DNA of 64,000 nucleotides from Endozoicomonas_A sp049275935 (GCF_049275935.1 NZ_CP184830.1:3038001-3102000); one strand, 5' to 3'. Positions 17,405 to 25,764 are shown, numbered from the stretch's first letter. Numbers and translations are program-made. The notes: generated by a model not told the origin, from the letters alone.

Positions 17405-18343
17405 ATGCATGCTTTCAAGACCGTTATGGTGGCCATCACCAGAAGTCATACCAGCGAGCTCGAGTTAAGACAGGCCTTCAGGCTGGTGGCTGATAACCAC
17501 GCCAGGCTTATTATGGCCTTTTTTGATCAAAGCTTGGAAATTATGCGCAAGCTTCAGTTCATACCTCTGGAAAGCAAGCTGGAGGCTGCCATGAGAAAGC
17601 AGTTGGAACTGGATGCCGAGAAGTTCAGGCAACTGGCGTGGGAAGAAGGCATCGAAGCCGAAGTTCATATTGTTGCTGGCAAGCCAAGACAACTTATTGC
17701 GGGTTTAATTGAAGAATTTGGTGTAGACCTGGTTATCAAGCTTGCAGATCCCTCTGGGGCATTGGTTCGTAATCAGTTAACAGGTAATGACCTGGCGCTG
17801 CTAAGAAAATGTCCGGTCCCTGTATTGATGATGGCCTGCAGGGATCAGCTACCTGATTTCACCGGCAAGATTCTGGTAGCGGTCGATGTCGGTGACCCGG
17901 ACTCTGATGCGGTGGCCCTGAATAGAAATCTGCTCCTTCATGGTCACTATCTCAGCAGTCAGGAAGACGCTGAGCTGCATATAGTGACAGTCTGGAACCT
18001 GCCGTTGAACCAGCCTGCATTGAGGATGTTGGGTGATGAGGAGATCTATGATCTTCAGGAGAGCACTCATCAGCGCTATCAGCAGAGACTGGATAAGACA
18101 CTGGTTGATGCGGGCATTGATCCTGAATCTGACAGGGTAAAAGTACACCTGTTGAAAGGCAACGCTGCCAGAGAAATAGAGAATTTGGCCAACGAAATTA
18201 ATGTGGATCTGATCGTTATGGGAACTCTGAGCCGTCATGCCCGTGGAGTACTGATGGGGAATACGGCTGAGAATATTCTGAACAATATCTACTGTTCAAT
18301 TCTGGCTGTTAAGCCGGAAGGCTTTGTCAGTCCACTGGCCTGA
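17405..18343 (+). CDS. Tandem universal stress protein (UspE-like)
   Basis: About 312 aa from the ATG at 17405, preceded by TGGGG at six bases. An in-frame ATG at 17393 would add four residues. Two Usp domains are seen: residues about 1-145 (starting FKTVMVAITRSH) and about 150-305 (starting GKILVAVDVGDP). The second keeps the nucleotide-binding-type ending VMGTLSRHARGVLMGNTAENIL, matching the GxxxRxGxxGxxGS/T-AE pattern only loosely. UspE-type proteins respond to stress and affect motility and adhesion in E. coli. Confidence 0.88.
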   Translation: MHAFKTVMVAITRSHTSELELRQAFRLVADNHARLIMAFFDQSLEIMRKLQFIPLESKLEAAMRKQLELDAEKFRQLAWEEGIEAEVHIVAGKPRQLIAGLIEEFGVDLVIKLADPSGALVRNQLTGNDLALLRKCPVPVLMMACRDQLPDFTGKILVAVDVGDPDSDAVALNRNLLLHGHYLSSQEDAELHIVTVWNLPLNQPALRMLGDEEIYDLQESTHQRYQQRLDKTLVDAGIDPESDRVKVHLLKGNAAREIENLANEINVDLIVMGTLSRHARGVLMGNTAENILNNIYCSILAVKPEGFVSPLA

Positions 18344-18374
18344 GAGCCAGTGAAGCTGACAACACTGAAGCGTA

Positions 18375-18824
18375 TCAGGGCTTGAGACCACTCATGAATT
18401 CAATGGCGTTGCTGATCTCTTCGTCAGAGCAATCTCCACAGGTTCCTTTTGGAGGCATGCTGCCGACACCTTTGATGGCATTACCCAGCAGCTTGCTGAA
18501 ATCACCCGCTGCAGCCAGTTTGGTTTCCCAGACAGCCTTGTCGCCTTTCTTGGGAGCGCCAAGCAGACCGGAAGTATGGCAGGCAGTACAGAACTGGTTG
18601 AAGATCTGCTCACCGGAACGAGGACCACTGGCGGTGCTGGCAGTGGCGCCGGCATTGGCAGCACAGTCTTCACCTTCAAGACACACAGAGCCAAGAGGAG
18701 CGATGCGCTCGGCTACTTCTTTACGGGAAATATCATCCAGCTCAACAGGCTTGGCGAACGCCAGGACGGAAAACAGGCCTCCGACCAAGGCAATTAACGT
18801 ACGTATTTGAGTTACCCGAGACAC
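18375..18824 (-). CDS. Cytochrome c5-like periplasmic monohaem cytochrome
   Basis: 149 aa starting at a GTG (18824), with a signal peptide ending at AFA (24). The haem motif CTACH is at 79-83 and the distal Met ligand is in GSMPPKG (Met123). CGDC at 129-132 gives the extra disulfide typical of cytochrome c5. A second Cys pair (48, 54) precedes the haem domain. It carries electrons in the periplasm, commonly to terminal oxidases or denitrification enzymes. It converges on the stress-protein gene with a 31-bp gap containing a small CACTGGC/GCCAGTG hairpin without a T-run. Confidence 0.92.
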   Translation of the reverse strand: MSRVTQIRTLIALVGGLFSVLAFAKPVELDDISRKEVAERIAPLGSVCLEGEDCAANAGATASTASGPRSGEQIFNQFCTACHTSGLLGAPKKGDKAVWETKLAAAGDFSKLLGNAIKGVGSMPPKGTCGDCSDEEISNAIEFMSGLKP

Positions 18825-19194
18825 TCACTTATCCCCTATATCGACAAAGGCCCGCGGCACCATGTAATGAGTCAGTGGCACAATTTACTGTAATTGGCCA
18901 GTGGCACTTGGCTACGTCAGGCATCTCAACGCTTATGCTGCTTATGGTTAGATCTGGTGGACCTGAATAAACCATTGAGATGATCTTATTATTGTGTGCT
19001 CAGGGCACCGCCAGCAACCGAATTGTTTTTAAGCAACGCGGATTATAGAACAAAACGTTTGTCATATCAGCTAATTGTTTAACAGATTGATTGTATTGAA
19101 CTATTTGTCGAAATATAAACATTGGTGCTTCTTTATTTGCGACACCCTCGATTGGGCGAGGGTTGACGGCGATTTTGCTAAATAAAATCAGCTG
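18825..19194. other. Gene-free stretch between cytochrome c5 and the RING gene
   Basis: No ORF with coding character and no RNA gene are seen. Near 19139-19182 it holds one copy of a dispersed repeat that begins GCGACACCCTCGATTGGG and recurs in inverted orientation at 45536-45578. The remainder is AT-rich and presumably contains the promoter for the cytochrome gene. Confidence 0.6.
19139..19182 (+). repeat. Dispersed 44-bp repeat, copy 1
   Basis: Starts GCGACACCCTCGATTGGG and ends CGATTTTGCTAA. The minus strand at 45536-45578 carries the same 43-44 bases with about four differences. The spot lies just past the 3' end of the RING gene. It is probably a fragment of a short palindromic mobile repeat. 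Confidence 0.7.
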
Positions 19195-19878
19195 TCATTG
19201 TGTCTCTGACTCTGTCTCTGCCTCTGCCTCTGCCTCTGCCTCTGTCACTGTCTCTGTCACTGTCACTGTCATTGTCTGAGTCTGAGTCTGAGTCTGAGTC
19301 TGAGTTTCTGTCCGAGTCTCTGTCTCTGTCTGATTCTCTGTCTGAGTCTGTGTCTCTGGCTTGCATGTTATATCCATTATCATTCGAAAAGCTTCTACTG
19401 ATTTCCACCGATCGGCTTCGCTTAACTCTGAAAAACGCTGAAAGAACAAATCAAGTAATGTTTTGTATAATCTTCTGTCATTATCGTCTCTTGGTGGACA
19501 ATGGAGTTGTGATTGTACAAATAGAGCTGCTGCAGATAATAACTTAGGACTAGCCGGTTTGTTTTGTAGCTCGACAATCATATTTGCCTGAAGCTCTGGT
19601 CTGGAAAGTGCCTCAACCGCAGGTTCTTGCCCAAAACAAACACTATGATTTCCCGAACTTGCACCATGGTGTACTCGGGATCGCTGCCTGCAAACCGGGC
19701 ATAACAGATCACGATGATTTGATCGTAATGTCTCTATACAATCCTTATGAAAATCATGTCCGCAACAAAGGCTGGTACTTTGCTGACCACTGATAATTTC
19801 ATGCAGACAAATTGGACATACGTCAGCGTACCCTATTGTTAAAATTAAGTTGAAAACTAAAAAAATAAACAAGCGCAT
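19195..19878 (-). CDS. Secreted RING-H2 finger protein with repeat tail
   Basis: 227 aa. Residues 1-18 are a signal peptide (LFIFLVFNLILTIGYA). A complete RING-H2 zinc finger follows immediately, with ligands Cys21, Cys24, Cys39, His41, His44, Cys47, Cys60 and Cys63 in the spacing C-x2-C-x14-C-x-H-x2-H-x2-C-x12-C-x2-C. RING-H2 domains recruit ubiquitin-charged E2 enzymes in eukaryotes. A helical middle part (about 80-170) follows, and then a tail from about 172 of ET/QT then EA dipeptides encoded by hexanucleotide repeats. A bacterium has no ubiquitin system, so export plus RING suggests an effector acting in a eukaryotic host. Whether Sec export delivers it to host cytosol is unclear. Activity is inference from the domain. 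Confidence 0.82.
   Translation of the reverse strand: MRLFIFLVFNLILTIGYADVCPICLHEIISGQQSTSLCCGHDFHKDCIETLRSNHRDLLCPVCRQRSRVHHGASSGNHSVCFGQEPAVEALSRPELQANMIVELQNKPASPKLLSAAALFVQSQLHCPPRDDNDRRLYKTLLDLFFQRFSELSEADRWKSVEAFRMIMDITCKPETQTQTENQTETETRTETQTQTQTQTQTMTVTVTETVTEAEAEAEAETESETQ
19199..19365 (-). repeat. Hexanucleotide microsatellite inside the RING gene
   Basis: Read on the plus strand, the DNA is a run of six-base units of the type CTGTCT, CTGCCT, CTGAGT and CTGTCA. Because the unit is six bases, copy-number changes keep the reading frame and vary only the tail length. All frames on both strands remain open here, which creates spurious Ser/Asp-rich ORFs. Confidence 0.85.
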
Positions 19879-20412
19879 AAACAGCTACACCATTTTGATT
19901 TTAATAAAGAGAGCAAGCGTCACAAAAAAATCCACAGGAATGCATCTACTTGGCAGTCCCTGAATTTGTGATTAAGTGCTGCTTTGAGATTTGTGCTTGA
20001 TGTATAGAAGGCAGTGTCATGTTCGTCCAGATCAGATTTCATCTTTTCCCATCAGTTCCCTGAGTTCATGGCAAATGCTGAATCTTACGTCACCTCGGAT
20101 AGGGCGTTTGAAAAAGCAAAAAAGGTTGGTCACAGGTATTTCCACCAGACAAGACACGCTTATGCATGCAGGACCCCGGCTGCCAGGAAAGGTTATTAGC
20201 TGACAGTTGACGAATCCGCCAAAACCTGTTCAGCTTGAGATACCAGTGTCTAAAACCGTATTTGCGGCAAAAAGCCATAGACAGGCAGGAAGCTGATCAG
20301 TAATATTGGCCTCCGCTGAAAGCCCTGAAGTCAATTGGCTTTCAAACAGTCGTAGCTCAGCTGGACAGGGATTCTAACCTGCCTCAGCCCTGTCGAGGCT
20401 ACGCCAGACGAT
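19879..20412. other. Gene-free stretch with a tRNA-like fragment
   Basis: No convincing coding sequence is seen. Around 20349-20395 the plus strand contains GTAGCTCAGCTGGACAGG, which looks like the D-arm of a tRNA, followed by TCGAGGCTAC. It cannot be folded into a full cloverleaf. The intact tRNA-Arg follows about 20 bp later. The promoter for the RING gene must lie at the left end of this stretch. Confidence 0.5.
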
Positions 20413-20487
20413 GCTCTCGTGGTGTAACGGATAACACGCGGCCCTCCGGAGGCTGAGATTGGGGTTCGATTCCCTACGAGAGCGCCA
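20413..20487 (+). tRNA. tRNA-Arg (anticodon CCG), CCA encoded
   Basis: It folds as a full cloverleaf. The acceptor stem is GCTCTCG/CGAGAGC with G discriminator and genomic CCA. The D-arm is GTG/CAC. The anticodon stem CGGCC/GGCTG has loop CTCCGGA, giving anticodon CCG. The T-arm is TGGGG TTCGATT CCCTA. It lies at the boundary between the RING gene and the PPxY gene pair; tRNA genes of this kind are frequent integration sites. Confidence 0.95.
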
Positions 20488-20637
20488 TTTCATTGATTGT
20501 CCCCGTTGACACCGAATAATGAACCTTTCCGGGTTCAGCCACGCTATTCCCTGCATCACATATCAGAGACTGTGCCTGTCTGGCACTAAGCAATGATCCC
20601 CGCTGCTCCGTGATTGTTGACAGAGAGAAAAATTCAT

Positions 20638-20725
20638 TTTTCTGACAAAAACTGTGGAACTTTTTTAATGCACCTTAGTCCAATAAAGTAATAACAACAT
20701 AAATCATTAATGGAGGTAGGATGTT
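20638..20725 (+). promoter_or_regulatory. Leader block shared by the two PPxY genes, copy 1
   Basis: The bases from CTGACAAAAACTG to the ATG are repeated with few changes before the second gene (21311-21393). The block contains AACTTTTTT, AGTCCAAT, AACATAAATCATTAATG and then GGTAGGATGTT. GGAGG, nine bases before the ATG, is a good ribosome-binding site in this copy. In copy 2 it reads GTGGG, so translation of the second gene may be weaker. Confidence 0.55.
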
Positions 20726-21262
20726 ATGCAGGTATCAGGAAGTGCAACAATATTAGAATGTATTTGCCCAGACCCAACGACGAAAACTGCTCGAAAACAC
20801 GGCATTCTTGGCGGAACTTCTGCATGTTGTGGAGGCCTGATTGCCGGCTTCACCGGGAATGTGCTGCCTCTCGCAACCGCAAGTACTTACGCAGGATTTC
20901 TTATCGGATGCTCTTCTGGTTGCTGTCTTGGTGGCCTGTCTTACGCGGCTTGTAGTGCATACCGGACTGAAGGCTGCACTATCCGCTGCCGTCGTATAAC
21001 TGAGACAAACGTCGCTTGTCACAGACACCTGCCAGTAATGAACCAACCCGGAAGCAACCCCATGCTTCAGGGGTCATTCCGTGCTGATGAAGACGCCGGT
21101 AGCCACTCTTATCCGCCCATTATTTCAATGCAACCGCCACCCTATGAAGAAAGAGACAGTCGAGCCACCCTGACCACACCTGCAGATCCTCCGCCACCCT
21201 ACCAAAGACATGATTCAGCGTCGGATGGGCAAGAGGAAACTTCTTCAGAAACTACGGTTTGA
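20726..21262 (+). CDS. Membrane-hairpin protein with two PPxY motifs and PDZ-ligand-like C-terminus, copy 1
   Basis: 178 aa, family not recognised. The N-terminal 27 residues include conserved ECIC. Residues about 28-77 are Gly/Cys-rich and hydrophobic, forming two possible membrane helices. A Cys/Arg-rich junction (TEGCTIRCRRIT) follows. The hydrophilic tail contains SYPPIISMQPPPYEERDS and DPPPPYQRHDS, so PPPY occurs at 137-140 and 156-159. PPxY is the ligand of WW domains, for example in Nedd4-type ubiquitin ligases. The last residues, SETTV, fit a class-I PDZ ligand (S/T-x-hydrophobic). Bacteria do not use WW domains, so a host-directed function is an attractive inference. There is no signal peptide, so delivery would need another route. 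Confidence 0.8.
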   Translation: MQVSGSATILECICPDPTTKTARKHGILGGTSACCGGLIAGFTGNVLPLATASTYAGFLIGCSSGCCLGGLSYAACSAYRTEGCTIRCRRITETNVACHRHLPVMNQPGSNPMLQGSFRADEDAGSHSYPPIISMQPPPYEERDSRATLTTPADPPPPYQRHDSASDGQEETSSETTV

Positions 21263-21393
21263 AAAAGCATTTAAAGTATTAACTCACTCTCAAAGGCTCT
21301 GGATGTTTTCTGACAAAAACTGAGGAACTTTTTTCAGATACTTTAGTCCAATTGAATAATGACAACATAAATCATTAATGTGGGTAGGATGTT

Positions 21394-21930
21394 ATGCAGG
21401 TAGCAGGAAGTGCAACAATAGTAGAATGTATTTGCCAGGACCCGACGTTGCAAAGTGCTCGAAGACACGGGATTTGTACTGGAATTTCTACAGGCCTTGG
21501 AGGTGCTGTTGGTTTCCTTATAGGGAGTATTGCCACTATTGGAAGCGGAACCAGTCCCACAGGACTTATTATCGGTGGCATTACTGGCTCCAGTATTGGT
21601 TGCCTGACTTACCTAGCTGTCAGTGCATATCGGAACGATGGCTGCAGTATCCGGTGTCGTCGTATAACTGAGGCAGATGATGTTTGTCGCAGGCATTTGC
21701 CAGTAACAGACCAGCCTGGAAGTACTCCCGTGCTTCAGGGTTTACTCCGGGCTGATGAAGATGCCGGTAGCCATTCTTATCCGCCCATTATTTCAATGCA
21801 ACCGCCACCCTATGAAGAAAGAGACAGTCGATCCACCCTAACTGCACCTGCAAACCCTCCACCAGCTTATCAAAGAAATACCTCAGCGTCGGACGGGGAA
21901 GAGGAAATCTTTTCAGAAACCGGACTCTGA
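21394..21930 (+). CDS. Membrane-hairpin protein with two PPxY motifs and PDZ-ligand-like C-terminus, copy 2
   Basis: Also exactly 178 aa and collinear with copy 1. The hydrophobic part has diverged strongly (ISTGLGGAVGFLIGSIATIG against TSACCGGLIAGFTGNVLPLA) and has lost most Cys. PPPY at 137-140 is identical, and the second motif changed from PPPY to PPAY at 156-159, still PPxY. The C-terminus changed from ETTV to ETGL, still S/T-x-hydrophobic. Retention of motif class while surrounding residues drift suggests that the motifs are under selection. It is separated from copy 1 by 131 bp that include its own leader copy. Confidence 0.8.
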   Translation: MQVAGSATIVECICQDPTLQSARRHGICTGISTGLGGAVGFLIGSIATIGSGTSPTGLIIGGITGSSIGCLTYLAVSAYRNDGCSIRCRRITEADDVCRRHLPVTDQPGSTPVLQGLLRADEDAGSHSYPPIISMQPPPYEERDSRSTLTAPANPPPAYQRNTSASDGEEEIFSETGL

Positions 21931-22032
21931 AAAAGCATTTAAGCCTGACCACGATAAAAGGAAAGTCGGTCAAGTGTTAGTGTGCTGTAGCCAAAGAGGC
22001 TGATCTCGGCGATGGTCATGACACCATTCTGA

Positions 22033-23649
22033 CTACTGCCAATCCAAATACATAACTTCAGCCGGTATATCGTGTTCGGAAAAAAATGAAAGCCAGCGTT
22101 TCTGATTGTCCTGAAGTCGGTCACCAGGGCCTTTTACTTCTACCCATCGATACTTCCGGGTTTCTGGCTGAAAAAGAATCAAGTCGGGAAAGCCAGTACG
22201 ATTATGGGCAAAGTCGAAAACCAGTTTTTCCAGCATGGCTTTCAGGTGAGGCCAGGGTATCAGGTCGCAGGCAAGCGTGATTAACTCTTCTGAAAGCCCG
22301 GGCCAATAGATTAAACGGTTGGAAATGCCCCGCTTTTTTTGATAAATAGTCAGAGCCTCCCGGGTCACATCAGACGTTTTCAGTTGTCTGAATCTTTTTT
22401 CAAACAAATTCTGTCGTTTACGGTAAAAGTCGGGGGTCGATAAGTCAGCAGGCGCACTCTGGAAAGGATGAAAAAAGGCATCTGGAATATCGGCAAACAG
22501 AATGTCCCAGAACAGCAGACCTGCCAGCCCACAGATCAGAGTATTTTCTACATAGAATGTTTTCCAGCCATTATTCTGAAAGTGTTTTTGCACCTGAAAT
22601 TCAACCCTTTCGCTGCTATCAGGTAGGGAAAGGCGTTTTTCAGAAAAACGGGATTGTTTTCGTAAGGCTTTCTCCCTCTTTAATTTTCTGATGAATCGTT
22701 TGGCAAACTCCAGCTCCATATCGCTGGCAGGTTGTTTCAGAATATGGGTGCAAATCGTTTCGCTGGCCTTTATCTCTCCAAGCTTTTGGTGGATACGAGC
22801 CATTCTTTCCAGAGCTGGCGGCAGGTTTGATTGTGCAAACAGGCTTAGAGCTTCATCGAACCGTTCTTTACGCTCCAATTCTCTGGCGATCCGGTTGACC
22901 AGGCGGCTGAAGCGTCTTTTTAGAATGGGGCTGGCAGGTGGGGCGGGGAGTTCATTTTGTAAATGGCAAAGGGCTTGAGAGTCTTTATCAAATTCTGCTT
23001 CATAAGCGAGAATGCCTAACTTAGATAGTTGTAAAGCGTCGTTTAATTCCTGCCGGGTTTTGAATAGTCGATTGCTTTTTTCCAGAGGGTAATTTTCAAA
23101 CTTATAAAGTCCCAGGTCTTGCAGCACAAATTCGGTCAGATTCTGATGGAGATTACCAAAAAACAGGAATTGTAGATTCTGAACCTGTTCGGCGAAAAGA
23201 GGCTTATAGATATCAAAAGGCAGATCGGGTGACTGAGAGACTTCAGCCACAATCCGTTCAACAAGTTCAGGTCTTTTCAACTTCGAAGCAATGCCACTGA
23301 CTGAGCTGAACCACTTCAAGAGCTCTGGCTTGGTGCCAAGTTGAACCAGTTCCGAGACGTTAATATCAGGATTAACAGCCAGTAGCCCCAGCTTCTCAAG
23401 CTCACGGGCTGCCGGGGTTATGGCCAATATTTCCGGATACTTCAATAAGTCTGAGCGGAACAAGGGGCCCTTTCTGCAAATCAGACGAACATAGAGACGC
23501 CGGGCAGGTTCAGAGGCAGCATGGAAACAGCTGAGAAAACTATTTTCATCATCCACCAACAGGTCTTCATAATGATGATTAACAAAATCCAGCAGTGACA
23601 GGAAGTTGGTTAGATAATAGTCTTCCGGAATTTCAACCATTTCAGTCAT
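22033..23649 (-). CDS. VRR-NUC domain nuclease (bacterial FAN1-like)
   Basis: 538 aa. The C-terminal VRR-NUC domain shows GFPDLILF (Asp489), EVKGPGDRLQDNQ (Glu504, Lys506) and ends in YLDW. These are the PD-(D/E)xK residues used by FAN1-type flap and crosslink-repair nucleases. The upstream 420 residues are mostly helical, with a TPR-like part around residues 245-330, in the order expected of bacterial FAN1 homologues (SAP-like and TPR regions, then VRR-NUC). It probably acts on branched DNA in repair. It is divergent from the small gene at 23715 with a 65-bp gap. Confidence 0.88.
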   Translation of the reverse strand: MTEMVEIPEDYYLTNFLSLLDFVNHHYEDLLVDDENSFLSCFHAASEPARRLYVRLICRKGPLFRSDLLKYPEILAITPAARELEKLGLLAVNPDINVSELVQLGTKPELLKWFSSVSGIASKLKRPELVERIVAEVSQSPDLPFDIYKPLFAEQVQNLQFLFFGNLHQNLTEFVLQDLGLYKFENYPLEKSNRLFKTRQELNDALQLSKLGILAYEAEFDKDSQALCHLQNELPAPPASPILKRRFSRLVNRIARELERKERFDEALSLFAQSNLPPALERMARIHQKLGEIKASETICTHILKQPASDMELEFAKRFIRKLKREKALRKQSRFSEKRLSLPDSSERVEFQVQKHFQNNGWKTFYVENTLICGLAGLLFWDILFADIPDAFFHPFQSAPADLSTPDFYRKRQNLFEKRFRQLKTSDVTREALTIYQKKRGISNRLIYWPGLSEELITLACDLIPWPHLKAMLEKLVFDFAHNRTGFPDLILFQPETRKYRWVEVKGPGDRLQDNQKRWLSFFSEHDIPAEVMYLDWQ

Positions 23650-23714
23650 CGTCAGGCTGCCAATCGATAAGGTAAAACGCTAAGATTACCCTATTTAATA
23701 ATCGGAAAAATGCC

Positions 23715-23978
23715 ATGATTGATGATGATCTGGTCACTGAGGCGCATTTGCTGGAAATCGTAGAAAACCAGCTGACCGGGAATAACCCCACAAGGGTTAA
23801 AGAGACACTGCTCAGGCTGACCATGACGGGTATGGATAGACAGGAAGCCATGGACTATATTGCCTGCGCCCTTTCGGTCGAGATTATCGATGTGATTCAA
23901 AATGATGCGACTTTCAATCTGAACAGATATGAGCAGAATCTCGATAAACTGCCTGACACTCCCTGGATGACAACTTAA
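23715..23978 (+). CDS. Small conserved-looking protein of unknown function
   Basis: 87 aa, acidic and helical, with no signal peptide. It contains HLLEIVENQL, ETLLRLTMTGMDRQEAMDYIACALSVEI and a C-terminal NxxRYEQNLDKLPD. Two ATG codons lie close together (23711 out of frame, 23715 in frame). It resembles small proteins found beside repair genes in marine gammaproteobacteria, but I cannot name the family. Confidence 0.65.
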   Translation: MIDDDLVTEAHLLEIVENQLTGNNPTRVKETLLRLTMTGMDRQEAMDYIACALSVEIIDVIQNDATFNLNRYEQNLDKLPDTPWMTT

Positions 23979-23996
23979 CCGGCTACTTATGAGAAA

Positions 23997-24491
23997 TTAG
24001 ACTCTTGTGCGACGGGATTTCAGGAAACGGATGTCTTTGACACTGCGATTCTTAAAGAGCAGAGATGGAATGGTGACTCCGACGGCCAGGGATAAAAGAA
24101 TAAATAGTGTATTCAACCCATAGCTGACGGTTTGCATTAAAAGATCGCTTGAGAAGGTGGTGGCCTGGCTCATCTCCATAAGCCCCATAATGCTTCTATA
24201 GGCATAGACGCCCGGCACCATCGGAATAACAGCGGGTGCCATAAAAACAGTAGTAGGCGTGTGCACCCAATGTGCTAACTGAATCGACAGCAAGCCCATG
24301 GTGCATGATGCCAGCAGTGTGGATGTCAGTAAATCGAGACCAAACTGCAGGGCTACACCTCTCAGTCCGTATCCCAGGGCAGCCAGAAAAGCTGAAGCCC
24401 AGAATGCCCGAATAGGCGAAGTGAACAGCGTAGCATAGCCCATGGCGACCAGAGCAGCCCAAAGACACTTTTCTAACAGCAAACCGCTCAT
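23997..24491 (-). CDS. yjjB: YjjB-like small subunit of a ThrE/YjjPB-type exporter
   Basis: 164 aa with about five membrane helices. It matches the C-terminal half of the ThrE fold (PVRAF-type start SPIRAFWASAF, then PAVIPMVPGVYAYRSIMGLM). In E. coli, YjjP and YjjB together export succinate; the wider family exports threonine and serine. Its start abuts the 3' end of the larger yjjP-like gene (24491), so the two are co-translated. The substrate is uncertain. Confidence 0.88.
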   Translation of the reverse strand: MSGLLLEKCLWAALVAMGYATLFTSPIRAFWASAFLAALGYGLRGVALQFGLDLLTSTLLASCTMGLLSIQLAHWVHTPTTVFMAPAVIPMVPGVYAYRSIMGLMEMSQATTFSSDLLMQTVSYGLNTLFILLSLAVGVTIPSLLFKNRSVKDIRFLKSRRTRV

Positions 24492-25279
24492 TATTGATGA
24501 ACTCCCAACAGTGCGGAGCTGATGACGATACCTGCGGCAATGGCAAATGCGATAACAATGCCCTGCGTGGCGCGTGCCTGTCCGACAATAATATAGCCAT
24601 GCATGAGATCAATAATACTGTTGATCAGCGGCACGCCCGGAATCAAAAAAAGAACGGAAGTGGCTACAGCTATTTCCGGAGAATCTCCCCAGTGAAACAC
24701 CAGACCCATTCCACTGATAGTACTGGCGATAAAGCCAGCAGCGACAACGGTCAGGGCAAGGTTATAACCCTTGGCCAGCAATATATTTCGGGCTGTAAAG
24801 CCAATGGCTGTCGCCGCACCTGCCAGCAGCATGGCCAGAACTTCTCCGCCGGCCAGTCGACAAAAGGCCATACCTGCCAGAGTTATCATGACCAGCAATA
24901 CCATTTTTGGGTAATGAGGAATGCTTCGGATGCGCTCTATTTCTATGGCAATGTCGGTCATGGGCCAGTTTTCAAAAGCGACTTTCCAACTCATTCGACT
25001 GATGGCGGATACCACACTGAGGTTTACAGCGTAATGGCCAACTCTTTTAAAAGCAGTGTGTTGAAGGTGGGGGCTCTCTCGATCAGATAGAGTCAAAGTA
25101 ATCCCGGCAAAGGAGAAGAATAGTTCAATGTCATATCCCAGGGCATAAGATATTCGTCGTATATTACGATCAACCCTGTCAGTATGTGCACCGGATGACG
25201 TAAGCAGAACAGCGATATCCAGCAGAAGGCTGGACACGGCTCGGTGATTATACTCAGGGGCAAAATTCGATATAGCCAT
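24491..25279 (-). CDS. yjjP: YjjP-like large subunit of a ThrE/YjjPB-type exporter
   Basis: 262 aa. The cytoplasmic N-terminal part (LLLDIAVLLTSSGAHTDRVDRNIRRISYALGYDIEL) is the conserved ThrE/DUF1212 region. Five or so membrane helices follow, with PGVPLINSIIDLMHGY near the end. It pairs with the small downstream subunit. There is no other gene in this operon. The upstream 260 bp hold its promoter. Confidence 0.9.
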   Translation of the reverse strand: MAISNFAPEYNHRAVSSLLLDIAVLLTSSGAHTDRVDRNIRRISYALGYDIELFFSFAGITLTLSDRESPHLQHTAFKRVGHYAVNLSVVSAISRMSWKVAFENWPMTDIAIEIERIRSIPHYPKMVLLVMITLAGMAFCRLAGGEVLAMLLAGAATAIGFTARNILLAKGYNLALTVVAAGFIASTISGMGLVFHWGDSPEIAVATSVLFLIPGVPLINSIIDLMHGYIIVGQARATQGIVIAFAIAAGIVISSALLGVHQ

Positions 25280-25540
25280 GAAAAGCAGATTCTGGAGTGA
25301 GGCAAGGATTCAGAAACCAGATCGGCCAATAATGCCAGGCTTCCCGATTCAGGTCAGGATTTTAGCAAACAGCAGAGATAGAAATATACCGCCATTGAAC
25401 CACGCCAGCGACGGACACTTATATGAGCTGGCAGCCGAGATATGATATAAAGCTTCCCAGCCACAAGTGAAAAAGTGAAATTATTTTTCATTATGAAAGA
25501 CCTTTTCACAAACAGTAAGCGGTAATATGGGCTGAAAAAC

Positions 25541-25654
25541 ATGCTGCAATTCTTTAAAGATGTAAAAAATATGCATTGGGCCCCAAGGCTGATTCTGGCC
25601 CTGGTCGTCTTGAAAGTGATCGCCGACGTGGTACGTGAACAGGCCATTTTTTAA
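25541..25654 (+). CDS. Possible 37-aa membrane miniprotein
   Basis: A short ORF coding MLQFFKDVKNMHWAP followed by a hydrophobic stretch LILALVVLKVIADVV and a short charged end. The composition looks like a real single-pass miniprotein. However, no good Shine-Dalgarno precedes it (GGTAATATGG at about 12 bases) and no homology can be checked. It lies 110 bp upstream of the zinc protease gene. Confidence 0.35.
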   Translation: MLQFFKDVKNMHWAPRLILALVVLKVIADVVREQAIF

Positions 25655-25764
25655 TCCTGAAAGCGTATAAAAACGCTGCAAATCAAGAGAATGGCTGAGC
25701 GAAAAGCTCGATAGTTTACGAAATTTCCGGGCTAAAACATTATCAATGGATTGGAGAGCATGGA

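Noticed and set aside
19178..19408. Ser/Asp/Arg-repeat ORF overlapping the RING gene in another frame
   Set aside because: Product of the hexanucleotide repeat being open in all frames; it lacks a signal peptide and a ribosome-binding site, while the RING frame has complete domain features.
20374..20559. 61-codon minus-strand ORF over the tRNA-Arg
   Set aside because: It is the antisense translation of a tRNA, recognisable by the SRRESNPNL-type sequence that is a well-known annotation artefact.
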